Shown: piece after piece, positions 6,832 to 15,623 of the stretch
Layout of the letters: each line of letters starts with the position of its first letter
Position numbering within the stretch: the first letter of the stretch is position 1
Assembly (NCBI GenBank): GCA_019115455.1
Contig: DXDN01000008.1
Location: 1-64,000, forward strand
Reading direction: 5' to 3'
DNA from: Candidatus Eubacterium faecigallinarum
Lineage (GTDB): Bacteria > Bacillota > Clostridia > Oscillospirales > Acutalibacteraceae
DNA: 64,000 bases
Translations under genes and position numbers: made by a program
Notes under the pieces: model-generated
Databases searched by the model: none
Told to the model about the DNA's origin: nothing
Seen by the model: the letters and a program-made list of their open reading frames with translations, nothing else

Positions 6832-7289
6832 ACCGTTAGATACGGGGAGATTTTTTCATAAATCTTATCCCCTATTCCTTTAATATTTTTCAACTGTTCA
6901 ACGCTTGTATAGCCTCCGAGATACTCACGGTATTCAATTATTGCGGCTGCTTTTACTTCTCCTATTCCACTGATAGTCATCAGCTCCTGAGCGGTGCAGG
7001 TATTAAGATTCAGCGGATACGAAACGCTAACCTCGTCATCGGCTGTTTCTGCTGACTGAGTATTGCTTTCACTAACTGTGACACTTTCGGAAGAAGTGTT
7101 TTCATAAACATTGTCGGCATTTTGACTTGATGACTGAGCATCATTGTAAACTATTATGCCGGTCGAAGAGGTTTCAGCTTCATTAACAGAAACCCTCGGC
7201 GAAGAAAGGGCATAATACAGCACGATGCCTGACAGCACTATCAGACCGAAACCTATAACTATAATGCTCTGGCATTTGCCTTTACTCAT
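6828..7289 (-). CDS. comEA: ComEA-like membrane-anchored helix-hairpin-helix DNA-binding protein
   Basis: A 153-residue protein with one N-terminal transmembrane helix (about 8-28), a Ser/Thr/Asn-rich linker to about residue 90, and a C-terminal pair of helix-hairpin-helix motifs (LMTISGIGEVKAAAIIEYR, then LKNIKGIGDKIYEKI). This is the ComEA architecture, a double-stranded DNA receptor outside the membrane. Only 3 bases separate it from ygiQ and it overlaps comF by 4. A comEC-like gene lies 21 kb away. It lacks the SLBB domain of some homologues. Confidence 0.9.
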   Translation of the reverse strand: MSKGKCQSIIVIGFGLIVLSGIVLYYALSSPRVSVNEAETSSTGIIVYNDAQSSSQNADNVYENTSSESVTVSESNTQSAETADDEVSVSYPLNLNTCTAQELMTISGIGEVKAAAIIEYREYLGGYTSVEQLKNIKGIGDKIYEKISPYLTV

Positions 7290-7291
7290 TT

Positions 7292-9166
7292 TTAACGCCT
7301 GCCTCTTCTGCTCTTTTTAGACTTATGATTATTTGGATAATTTGCTTGAGCCCTTTTTACAGGGCGGTTATTTCTGCTGTCAGGCTTTATCAGACAAGAA
7401 GCACCGAATCCGATAAGGTCACGGCGACCTGCTTTGATAAGCGCTTCCTCAACAAGCCTTTTGTTCTTTGGATTAAAATATTGTAACAAAGCCCTTTGCA
7501 ACGCCTTGTCATGCTCAGACCTTGCAACATAAACTTCTTCCATTGTATAAGGATCGAGCCCAGTATAAAACATACAGGTGGAGATTGTACCCGGAGTGGG
7601 ATAAAAATCCTGAACCTGCTCGGGACGGATATGATTTTTCTTAAGAAAAAGCGCCAGCTCCACTGCATCGGCTAATGTGGAACCGGGATGCGACGACATA
7701 AGATAAGGAACAAGGTACTGCTCCTTGTGTACCTCCCCGGTATACCTGAAATATCTTCTTGAAAACTCGATATAAGCCTCTATATGAGGTTTTCCCATCT
7801 TGTCAAGGACTGATGCTGAGCAATGCTCAGGTGCCACTTTAAGCTGGCCTGAAACGTGATTTTCAACCATTTCCCTAAAGAAAGCATCGTCCTTGTCCTC
7901 AAGCATATAATCATATCTGATGCCGCTGCGAATAAAGACCTTTTTGACATCGGGTAATGATCTGACAGTTCTGAGAATATCGAGATACTCGCTGTGGTCT
8001 ACCTTAAGATTGGGGCATGGCTTTGGCGCAAGGCATTTCTTACCCTTGCAAAGTCCGTGCTCAAGCTGGTAATCGCAGGACGGCTTTCTGAAATTAGCGG
8101 TAGGTCCGCCTATATCATGGATATACCCCTTAAATCCCGGCATTTGCGTCAGCTTTTCAGCCTCGGCGACAATGCTCTCCTTTGACCTTGAGGTGACGTA
8201 TCTGCCCTGATGAAAGGCAATCGAGCAGAAATTACATCCGCCGAAACATCCGCGGTTATGGGTAATTGAAAACTCAACTTCCCTGATACCGGGAACGCCG
8301 CCTAATTTCTCGTATGACGGATGATATGCCCTTGTATACGGCAGTGAGTATACTTTATCGAGCTCCTCCTGAGTCAACGGAGGCATAGGTGGATTCTGTA
8401 CCACCATGATTTTGCCGTGTTTCTGCTTTATCATTCTGCCGCGTATATGGTCCTGCTCGTCCTGCTGAATTCTGCATGACTTAGCGTATTCCCTTTTATT
8501 TGCGCAAACATTTTCATAAGACGGACATTCTACCCCTGAATACGGTGTTTCAACTGTGGGGCACGCGTAGCATGTTCCTAGAATATCCCTCATATCGGCA
8601 ATACTTTCGCCGGCTGCGAGTCTGTTTGCTATTTGGACAGTCTGTTTTTCACCCATGCCGTAGGATATCAAATCGGCTTTTGAATCAATCAGAATACTTG
8701 GTCTGATTTTATCGTCCCAGTAATCGTAATGAGCAAAACGTCTTAAAGAAGCCTCCAGTCCGCCGATAATGACCGGGCAATCAGGATAAATGCTTTTTAC
8801 CATATTAGAATAAACAATTACCGCTCTGTCAGGTCTTTTGCCTGCAACGCCGCCGGCAGTATATGCGTCATCATGACGCAAACGTTTGGCGGCAGTGTAA
8901 TGCGCCACCATTGAGTCAATGTTACCGCTGGTGATGAAAAAACCAAGGCGCGGCCGTCCGAACTGAACAAAGTCAGCCGTACTCCTCCAGTCGGGCTGGC
9001 TGAGTACGGCTACTTTAAAGCCTTCATTTTCAAGAACTCTTGTTATTATTGCGGCGCCGAAAGAGGGGTGGTCAACGTAACTGTCGCCTGTTATATAGAC
9101 AAAGTCAACGCTGTCCCAGCCTCTTTCATCCATATCATGTTTATTTATCGGGAGAAATTCGTTCAT
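7292..9166 (-). CDS. YgiQ family radical SAM protein
   Basis: A 624-residue member of the UPF0313/YgiQ family. The N-terminal part (about 1-290) carries VYITGDSYVDHPSFG typical of the family. The radical SAM cluster motif is at Cys307, Cys311 and Cys314 (CFGGCNFC). A second conserved cysteine group follows (CKGKKCLAPKPCPN), and the C-terminus is basic (KSKKSRRGRR). The family's reaction is not established. It overlaps ftsK by 4 bases and is probably co-transcribed with it. Confidence 0.92.
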   Translation of the reverse strand: MNEFLPINKHDMDERGWDSVDFVYITGDSYVDHPSFGAAIITRVLENEGFKVAVLSQPDWRSTADFVQFGRPRLGFFITSGNIDSMVAHYTAAKRLRHDDAYTAGGVAGKRPDRAVIVYSNMVKSIYPDCPVIIGGLEASLRRFAHYDYWDDKIRPSILIDSKADLISYGMGEKQTVQIANRLAAGESIADMRDILGTCYACPTVETPYSGVECPSYENVCANKREYAKSCRIQQDEQDHIRGRMIKQKHGKIMVVQNPPMPPLTQEELDKVYSLPYTRAYHPSYEKLGGVPGIREVEFSITHNRGCFGGCNFCSIAFHQGRYVTSRSKESIVAEAEKLTQMPGFKGYIHDIGGPTANFRKPSCDYQLEHGLCKGKKCLAPKPCPNLKVDHSEYLDILRTVRSLPDVKKVFIRSGIRYDYMLEDKDDAFFREMVENHVSGQLKVAPEHCSASVLDKMGKPHIEAYIEFSRRYFRYTGEVHKEQYLVPYLMSSHPGSTLADAVELALFLKKNHIRPEQVQDFYPTPGTISTCMFYTGLDPYTMEEVYVARSEHDKALQRALLQYFNPKNKRLVEEALIKAGRRDLIGFGASCLIKPDSRNNRPVKRAQANYPNNHKSKKSRRGRR

Positions 9167-11706
9167 TCTTCTTCCTCGTCATATTTTTCAACTATTTTAA
9201 AAGTCGGAGATTCGCTTTCAGCGCTTTCAGCGGTATCGGCTTCATCAAAGGTTATCTGGTGAGTGTTTTCGGCAGTAAACGGAGTATTTGAGGAATTAGC
9301 CTGCATCTCAATCCACTGCTGGCGGTTAATTAGAATCTCCCTGGGTTTAGAGCCGTTTGCAGGGCCAATAATCCCCTTCTCCTGGAGCTGGTCCATAATT
9401 TTTGCGCCTCTGGCGTAACCTACGGACAACTTGCGCTGAAGGAACGATGTGGACGCCGTACCTGTTTCCAGCACAACGTCAACAGCTTTTTCAAACAAAG
9501 CGTCAAGCTGTTCGCCGTCTCCGTCGTCCTCAAAGGGTGAAGATTTTTTATCCTGAACGGCTTTCGCCTCAATTTCCTTGGCTATCTCATCGTCGTACTG
9601 GCTCTCGCCCTGATTCTTCACGAAATCACAGAGCTCCTCGACCTCTTCATCAGATATAAAACAGCCCTGTACACGTATCGGCTTAGAAGCTCCGATTGGC
9701 GAATAAAGCATATCGCCGTGACCGAGAAGTTTTTCTGCTCCGGCGGAGTCAAGAATCGTACGTGAATCAATTTGAGAAGATACCGTAAGCGCAATACGTG
9801 AGGAAATATTCGCCTTGATAAGTCCTGTAATTACGTCAACTGACGGACGCTGTGTAGCAATAACAAGGTGCATACCAACGGCACGAGCCATCTGGGCAAG
9901 ACGGCATACAGAGTCCTCTACCTCTTTGGGTGCCGCCATCATAAGGTCTGCAAACTCGTCTATGAAGATACAGATTTTAGGCATGGGTTCCATGTCCTCA
10001 TGCTTTTTAACATACTTGTTATATCCCTCGATATCTCGCACGCCGACCTGTGAAAGCCTCTGATAACGCTGAAGCATTTCGGAAACTGCCCAGCCAAGTG
10101 CGCCTGCGGCTTTTCTAGGGTCAGTTACAACCGGTACAAGCAGATGAGGTATACCTGCGTATTTTGAGAACTCAACCTGCTTTGGGTCTATCATCAGAAA
10201 TTTAACCTCATCGGGCTTTGCTCTGTAGAGAATTGAGGTAATAATAGAATTCATACAAACGGATTTACCGGAGCCGGTAGTACCCGCAACCAGCAGATGA
10301 GGCATTTTTGCAAGGTCGCAGTAAACGCATTTTCCGGCAATATCCTTGCCGAGTCCTGCTGAAAGCTTTGATTTCTGCTCGTAAAACTCCGGAGTATCAA
10401 TAAGCTCACGCATTGTAACCATATTTTTAATTACATTTGGCACTTCTATTCCGACGGCGGCTTTCCCTGGAATCGGGGCTTCAATACGGACATGGGTTGC
10501 CGCAAGATTCAGCGCAATATCGTCGGAAAGATTAGTAATTTTTGAAATACGAATACCGGCAGCCGGCTTAAGCTCATATCTGGTTACGGTAGGTCCGCAG
10601 GAAATATCAGTTATAGTGGCGTCAACATTAAAAGAATGAAGTGTTTCAATCAGCATTTGAGCGTTCTTTTTCAGCTCGCCGCTGATATCCTTAGTGGACT
10701 TTTTAACACCTTTATTAAGGAGCTCTACGCTGGGCAGCTTATAATCATTTACCGCAGACTCCATTGACTCCTTGGACACCTCAAATTTATCTGCGTGTTT
10801 TTCCGAATTCTGTGTGCTGTCAGAAGCGTCCTTGACAATTTCATCAATTGTTTTTGGCTTTTGGGAAGATTTCTTTTTTTCGTCCTCACGCATACGCCTG
10901 TTACGTTCAGTCGCCTCGTTAATCTCATCAATTATATCCTTAGGAACAGAGGTTTCCTCGCCGGGGTCAAAGACTTCTTTCTTTACCTTTTTCCTGCCCT
11001 TGCCGCTCTCTTCCTCCTGAGGCGGAGCATCGTCAAGGGGCACGTCAATGGTGTTTTTATTCATTTTTCTGCGCTCAATTTTTTCGGAAATAACGGGCGC
11101 CACTTTCTTATAAGTTTCCTTGGCAGGCTTTGCCGCGCCTGAAAAGAACTGCAAAACAGTGATACCTGTGAGCAGCATGAAATCAACAAGAAACAGCACA
11201 ACGGTAATAACGATAGCCGGCGCCTTACCCATTGAAAGAAGGAGCCATCCGATTACGGCGCCGATAAATCCGCCGTTAAAGGAAGACGGAGCCACTTCAT
11301 AGCTTTCCTTAATCACTGTGGCAAAATCCTCGCCTGTACTGTGCTCTAGAATATGTACAAAAGACGCGATAAGCAAAACCATAATCACAGTTTCAACAGA
11401 CTTTACCGCAAGTCTTGACGGAGTAGACTTATTAAAGGAGTAAAACAGCATTACTACAATTGAAATGAGCGGAAAAACGCATGCCGCAAACATTCCGAAA
11501 ATACCTACATAGACATTATGAAGCACGCTCCACACTCCGTCGCCGGTAATAACGGCAAGGCAGAAGAATATAACGGAAAAGGCAAAGACCGCAATCCCGG
11601 CGATTCTCACTGCGTCGTCCTGTCTCTGGTTAGTGACATTAGCTGACCTGGCGGCAGACGAAGCTTTATTCTGTTTTTTGCTGCGTTGATTTTTTTTGTT
11701 AGCCAT
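9163..11706 (-). CDS. ftsK: FtsK/SpoIIIE family DNA translocase
   Basis: An 847-residue DNA pump that moves chromosomal DNA through the closing septum. Four or five hydrophobic segments lie in residues 30-190. A charged linker spans 200-320. The RecA-type motor has Walker A GTTGSGKS at 475-482 and Walker B ICIFIDEFADLMM. A C-terminal winged-helix gamma domain (TASTSFLQRKLSVGYARGAKIMDQL) reads orienting sequences. It follows the uppP-like gene by 8 bases and overlaps ygiQ. In a spore former it may serve the SpoIIIE role, forespore chromosome translocation, and the tepA-linked position matches spoIIIE in Bacillus. Confidence 0.95.
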   Translation of the reverse strand: MANKKNQRSKKQNKASSAARSANVTNQRQDDAVRIAGIAVFAFSVIFFCLAVITGDGVWSVLHNVYVGIFGMFAACVFPLISIVVMLFYSFNKSTPSRLAVKSVETVIMVLLIASFVHILEHSTGEDFATVIKESYEVAPSSFNGGFIGAVIGWLLLSMGKAPAIVITVVLFLVDFMLLTGITVLQFFSGAAKPAKETYKKVAPVISEKIERRKMNKNTIDVPLDDAPPQEEESGKGRKKVKKEVFDPGEETSVPKDIIDEINEATERNRRMREDEKKKSSQKPKTIDEIVKDASDSTQNSEKHADKFEVSKESMESAVNDYKLPSVELLNKGVKKSTKDISGELKKNAQMLIETLHSFNVDATITDISCGPTVTRYELKPAAGIRISKITNLSDDIALNLAATHVRIEAPIPGKAAVGIEVPNVIKNMVTMRELIDTPEFYEQKSKLSAGLGKDIAGKCVYCDLAKMPHLLVAGTTGSGKSVCMNSIITSILYRAKPDEVKFLMIDPKQVEFSKYAGIPHLLVPVVTDPRKAAGALGWAVSEMLQRYQRLSQVGVRDIEGYNKYVKKHEDMEPMPKICIFIDEFADLMMAAPKEVEDSVCRLAQMARAVGMHLVIATQRPSVDVITGLIKANISSRIALTVSSQIDSRTILDSAGAEKLLGHGDMLYSPIGASKPIRVQGCFISDEEVEELCDFVKNQGESQYDDEIAKEIEAKAVQDKKSSPFEDDGDGEQLDALFEKAVDVVLETGTASTSFLQRKLSVGYARGAKIMDQLQEKGIIGPANGSKPREILINRQQWIEMQANSSNTPFTAENTHQITFDEADTAESAESESPTFKIVEKYDEEEE

Positions 11707-11714
11707 ACTCTACC

Positions 11715-12572
11715 TCATTTTAAAATTAACTGAAAAACGCCTGTCACAAGGCACACGGCGCCCAGTGCAATATCATACCACGCAAAGAAATTAAGCGCTC
11801 TGATTTTGATTATATACAGCATAATCTTTATTGCAAAGAACGTTACCGCCGCGGCAACGACAATTGCTATTAACGCACCTACAACATTGACAGTTGTTAC
11901 CGCAACGCAAATTTCAATTATACCTCTGACAAGCAGAACCATAACTGACATAACCATGGAATATCTTAAAGCGTACTTATCGCTCATTCCAAGAAGAATT
12001 GCCACACAGAACACACCTGCCACAAGGGAACAGCCCCCTGTTGGAACTGCTATAAATGCCACCAAGCCTAAAATTAAGGCTTTAGCGAAATTCGGCAGCG
12101 GCTTACTGCGCTTGTCAAACATGCTTTGGGTTACCATAAGCAGTACGCCGGTAAGAGCAATAAATATACCCTCTCCCAGCAGGGATTCATTATGCGACGT
12201 GCTGTTAAAAAAGCCGTAGACGTTGCCGTACTTGCCTGCCGGAATCAAATAAAATATCATCAGAGCAAATGACAGAATAGTCATCAGCATAAAGCTTCTC
12301 TGGGACGTGGGATGCTTTAAATCAAGCCTTTTGTGAAAAAGCTCGTTCCACGCGCCGAAAAAGCTCTTTGCAAGATAAAAAAACAGCTTATAAAACACTG
12401 CTATGATTCCGATTGCGATGCCTATATGTATAACGCCCGTTAGCTGAGAACAGGCGCCTGTATATCTTTGTGAAAACGTATGAAATATTGCACTGTGACC
12501 GCTTTCAGACACCGGAAGAATCCAAGTGAGAGCCTGTCCGATAGCCTGAAAAATTGCAGTTATAATCCACAT
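11715..12572 (-). CDS. UppP/BacA family membrane protein lacking expected catalytic residues
   Basis: A 285-residue polytopic membrane protein related to undecaprenyl-diphosphate phosphatase. The N-terminal signature [17 protein letters not shown] aligns with the family's EGLTEFLPVSSTGH, keeping PVS and GH. The two acidic positions of the (E/Q)xxxE motif read Gln and Trp, and the second signature (PGxSRSG in the family) reads PTGGCSLVAG without the arginine. It is probably not a standard phosphatase. ATG 12572 is chosen because GGAGG lies 9 bases upstream, although the frame is open to 12653. It lies between tepA and ftsK and is likely in the same operon. Confidence 0.75.
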   Translation of the reverse strand: MWIITAIFQAIGQALTWILPVSESGHSAIFHTFSQRYTGACSQLTGVIHIGIAIGIIAVFYKLFFYLAKSFFGAWNELFHKRLDLKHPTSQRSFMLMTILSFALMIFYLIPAGKYGNVYGFFNSTSHNESLLGEGIFIALTGVLLMVTQSMFDKRSKPLPNFAKALILGLVAFIAVPTGGCSLVAGVFCVAILLGMSDKYALRYSMVMSVMVLLVRGIIEICVAVTTVNVVGALIAIVVAAAVTFFAIKIMLYIIKIRALNFFAWYDIALGAVCLVTGVFQLILK

Positions 12573-12714
12573 TATCCTTACCTCCGAAAAGAGAAGCGTT
12601 ATCAAGAAAATAACCGGGGCGAATATAATCATACGGATTGCTTGAACGAACATAATCCTCCTGCAAAATAGGAGTATAAAATATGTCGTTCTCGCTGATT
12701 ATTGAATAAATCAC
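12505..12714 (-). CDS. Possible YlzJ-like small protein
   Basis: A 69-codon frame starting with GTG that overlaps the tepA stop by 4 bases (GTGA), a common coupling arrangement. It begins [15 protein letters not shown]. In Bacillus the small gene ylzJ lies between tepA and spoIIIE, so position and size fit, and the first 40 residues look loosely like that family. The last third overlaps the start of the uppP-like gene by 68 bases, and its composition there is less convincing. It may be real but degenerate. Confidence 0.4.
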   Translation of the reverse strand: MIYSIISENDIFYTPILQEDYVRSSNPYDYIRPGYFLDNASLFGGKDNVDYNCNFSGYRTGSHLDSSGV

Positions 12715-13448
12715 GCGTTTTCCTCCTCGATAGACAAATTCAGAAAATCAAGCGCGTCGCTGAGTCCTCCCATTTCGTCAATAAGACCGCAACCGACTGC
12801 ACCTTCGCCGTCGAGTACGGTGCCTACGTCCATAATCAGCTCGCCTGTTTTCATCATCAGCTCACGAAAAGCACTATCCGATATTTTTGAATTATTCGCA
12901 ACGAAATTAACGATCCTGTCCTGCATTTTTTCAAAATAAGAAAGTGTCTGCGGAACGCCCAGCACAAGCCCGTTCATACGCACGGGATGTACGGTCATGG
13001 TAGCGCTGGGAACAATAAAACTCTTGCGGCAGCTAACTGCCAGCGGAACACCGATAGAGTGACCGCCGCCCAGAACAAGCGACGCCGTAGGAGTTTTCAT
13101 CGTAGAGAGCAACTCGGCTATTGCCAAACCTGCCTCAACGTCACCGCCCACCGTATTAAGAATGATAAGCAGACCTTCAATCTCCTTGCTTTCCTCGATT
13201 GCCACAAGCTGAGGAATCACGTGCTCATACTTTGTGGTCTTGTTCTGGCTGGGCAAAATATAGTGCCCTTCAATCTGACCTATGATTGTAAGGCAGTGAA
13301 TAAAGTGCCCGTCCTTTGACACCGTTATGGAGCCTGTTTCAAAATCAGATGTACTGCTTACCTGAGGATCGTCATTTTTTTTTTCTTCGCCCTGATCCTG
13401 ACTGTTATTTTTGCTGTTATTTTTAATATTACTGTTGCTTACTGACAT
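12711..13448 (-). CDS. tepA: ClpP-like serine protease, TepA family
   Basis: A 245-residue ClpP/crotonase-fold protease. A low-complexity Asn/Ser/Asp head (1-35) is followed by the fold; the nucleophile serine lies in [11 protein letters not shown] and the catalytic histidine in [21 protein letters not shown] supplies the oxyanion-hole region. In B. subtilis the homologous gene (tepA/ymfB) sits just upstream of spoIIIE and has been linked to protein translocation and spore germination. Here it heads the operon containing ftsK. It is not the housekeeping ClpP. Confidence 0.88.
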   Translation of the reverse strand: MSVSNSNIKNNSKNNSQDQGEEKKNDDPQVSSTSDFETGSITVSKDGHFIHCLTIIGQIEGHYILPSQNKTTKYEHVIPQLVAIEESKEIEGLLIILNTVGGDVEAGLAIAELLSTMKTPTASLVLGGGHSIGVPLAVSCRKSFIVPSATMTVHPVRMNGLVLGVPQTLSYFEKMQDRIVNFVANNSKISDSAFRELMMKTGELIMDVGTVLDGEGAVGCGLIDEMGGLSDALDFLNLSIEEENA

Positions 13449-13594
13449 AAAATCACCTCATAGTTATTTATGCCCTGCAAGCAACAATATAATGTATTAT
13501 TTTATCACAAACCGCCGCTAAATTCAACAATACTTTATATTAAACTTAATATTAAAAAAATATAATTTATTTTATTAAAATTCTGTAACTCTCA

Positions 13595-13623
13595 TTGACA
13601 CGGAGTGCTAACTGTAATAAAAT
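13595..13623 (+). promoter_or_regulatory. Sigma-A type promoter of the acn-icd-rex operon
   Basis: TTGACA (13595-13600) and TAAAAT (13618-13623) are 17 bases apart. Transcription would begin about 13630, inside the Rex-like palindrome. Confidence 0.7.
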
Positions 13624-13627
13624 ATCT

Positions 13628-13646
13628 TTGTTAAATTTATAAACAA
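13628..13646. promoter_or_regulatory. Possible Rex operator
   Basis: TTGTTAAATTTATAAACAA has TTGTT/AACAA arms and resembles the clostridial Rex consensus TTGTTAA-N4-TTAACAA, but is one base too long and imperfect. It overlaps the expected transcription start of an operon that contains rex. Confidence 0.4.
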
Positions 13647-13665
13647 TCAGGAGGATTTTTTAACA

Positions 13666-15603
13666 ATGGGACTTACATTAGCGCAAAAACTTATAAAATC
13701 CCACCTTGTTGAAGGAGAGATGAAAGTAGGCACTGAGATAGGTCTGAAAATCGACCAGACCCTTACCCAGGACGCAACCGGCACCATGGCTTATCTTGAA
13801 TTTGAAGCAATGGGAGTTGACAGGGTTAAGACGGAGAAATCAGTAGCCTATATTGACCACAACACGCTTCAGACAGGCTTTGAAAATGCCGACGACCACC
13901 GCTATATCCAGACCGTTACAAAGAAGCACGGCATTTATTTCAGCCGTCCCGGCAACGGAATTTGTCACCAGGTTCACCTTGAGAGATTCGGCATTCCGGG
14001 CAAGACTCTTATCGGTTCTGACAGCCACACCCCCACAGGCGGCGGTATCTGTATGCTGGCAATGGGCTCAGGCGGTATGGATGTTGCAGTAGCCATGGGC
14101 GGCGGCACTTACTATATCCCGATGCCAAAAATGACAAGAATCAATCTCACAGGTTATCTCAAACCATGGGTATCAGCAAAAGATGTTATACTTGAAGTAC
14201 TCAGAATCATGAGCGTTAAAGGCGGCGTAGGAAAAATTATCGAATACGGCGGCGAAGGCGTTAAGACTCTTTCCGTACCTGAAAGAGCTACAATCACCAA
14301 CATGGGTGCAGAGCTTGGCGCCACCACGTCGATTTTCCCGTCTGACGAGATTACCCTCGCATTCCTTAAGGCTCAGGGCAGAGAGAACGACTGGACCGAG
14401 ATTCTTCCGGATGAGGACGCAGTTTATGACGAGGTTATTGATATTGACCTGTGCTCGCTTACTCCTATGGCGGCTTGCCCTCATATGCCCGATAATGTAA
14501 AAACAACTGATGAAATCGGCAGAATAAAGGTTGACCAGGTAGCTATCGGCTCATGCACAAACTCATCATATGTTGACATGATGAAAGTTGCCGCCATACT
14601 CAAGGGCAAGACAATTGCTCCTTCAGTATCACTCTGCATTGCTCCGGGTTCAAAGCAGGTACTCAATATGCTTGCTCTTAACGGAGCTCTCTCAGACATG
14701 ATAAGCGCCGGCGCAAGAATACTTGAATCAGCCTGCGGTCCGTGTATCGGCATGGGTCAGTCACCAAACTCAGCAGGTATTTCACTCAGAACATTTAACA
14801 GGAACTTTGAAGGACGTTCAGGAACTAAGGACGCAGGAATTTATCTTGTATCCCCCGAGGTTGCAGCAGCATCTGCGCTTACAGGTTATCTGACTGATCC
14901 CCGTGAGCTCGGCGAAGCTCCTGAGGTAGAAATGCCTGAGAAATTCATTGTAAACGATAATATGATTGAACCTCCGGCATCTGAGGAAGAGGCTAAGGAC
15001 ATTGAGGTTCTAAGAGGACCGAACATCAAGCCTTTCCCGAAAACATCTCCGCTTCCTGAGGAAATCACCGCTAAGGCAATACTTAAAGTCGGCGACAACA
15101 TCACCACCGACCACATTATGCCAGCCGGAGCTAAAATACTCCCCTACCGCTCAAACATTCCGCATCTCTCACAGTACTGCTTTGCAGTTTGCGATGAAAG
15201 CTTCCCTGAGAGAATTAAAGCTGAGGGCAAGGGCATCATCATCGGCGGTTCAAATTACGGTCAGGGTTCATCAAGAGAACACGCAGCGCTTGTTCCGCTT
15301 TATCTTGGCGTTAAGGCTGTTATCTGCAAATCTTTCGCCAGAATTCACGTTGCAAACCTTGTAAACGCCGGTATACTTCCGTTTACTTTCGCTAACGAGG
15401 CTGACTATGACAGAATCGACCAGATGGATGAGCTGTCACTTCCGAACATCAAGGACTGCATTGAAAACAAAAAGCAGATAGTTCTTAAGAACCTTACCAA
15501 GAACGAGGAATATGAGCTTGACTCATCACATCTTTCCGACAGACAGAGAGCTATGCTCGTTTGCGGCGGACTTCTTGACTACACAAGAGAAATCAATAAA
15601 TAA
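13666..15603 (+). CDS. acn: Aconitate hydratase
   Basis: A 645-residue aconitase interconverting citrate and isocitrate. The [4Fe-4S] ligands are visible in AIGSCTNSS (near residue 290) and SACGPCIGMGQ (near 355). SDSHTPTGGG provides active-site residues, and the C-terminal swivel domain has GSNYGQGSSREHAAL. It is shorter than AcnA (about 890) and close to the LeuC-like bacterial/mitochondrial-type group. AGGAGG lies 12 bases before ATG 13666. It is followed by icd at 20 bases and rex, but no citrate synthase gene is here. Confidence 0.95.
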   Translation: MGLTLAQKLIKSHLVEGEMKVGTEIGLKIDQTLTQDATGTMAYLEFEAMGVDRVKTEKSVAYIDHNTLQTGFENADDHRYIQTVTKKHGIYFSRPGNGICHQVHLERFGIPGKTLIGSDSHTPTGGGICMLAMGSGGMDVAVAMGGGTYYIPMPKMTRINLTGYLKPWVSAKDVILEVLRIMSVKGGVGKIIEYGGEGVKTLSVPERATITNMGAELGATTSIFPSDEITLAFLKAQGRENDWTEILPDEDAVYDEVIDIDLCSLTPMAACPHMPDNVKTTDEIGRIKVDQVAIGSCTNSSYVDMMKVAAILKGKTIAPSVSLCIAPGSKQVLNMLALNGALSDMISAGARILESACGPCIGMGQSPNSAGISLRTFNRNFEGRSGTKDAGIYLVSPEVAAASALTGYLTDPRELGEAPEVEMPEKFIVNDNMIEPPASEEEAKDIEVLRGPNIKPFPKTSPLPEEITAKAILKVGDNITTDHIMPAGAKILPYRSNIPHLSQYCFAVCDESFPERIKAEGKGIIIGGSNYGQGSSREHAALVPLYLGVKAVICKSFARIHVANLVNAGILPFTFANEADYDRIDQMDELSLPNIKDCIENKKQIVLKNLTKNEEYELDSSHLSDRQRAMLVCGGLLDYTREINK

Positions 15604-15623
15604 CAACAAGGAGAAACAAAATC

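Noticed and set aside
13840-14753. Minus-strand frames inside aconitase
   Set aside because: They are shadows of a conserved enzyme; their translations have no domain or start signal.
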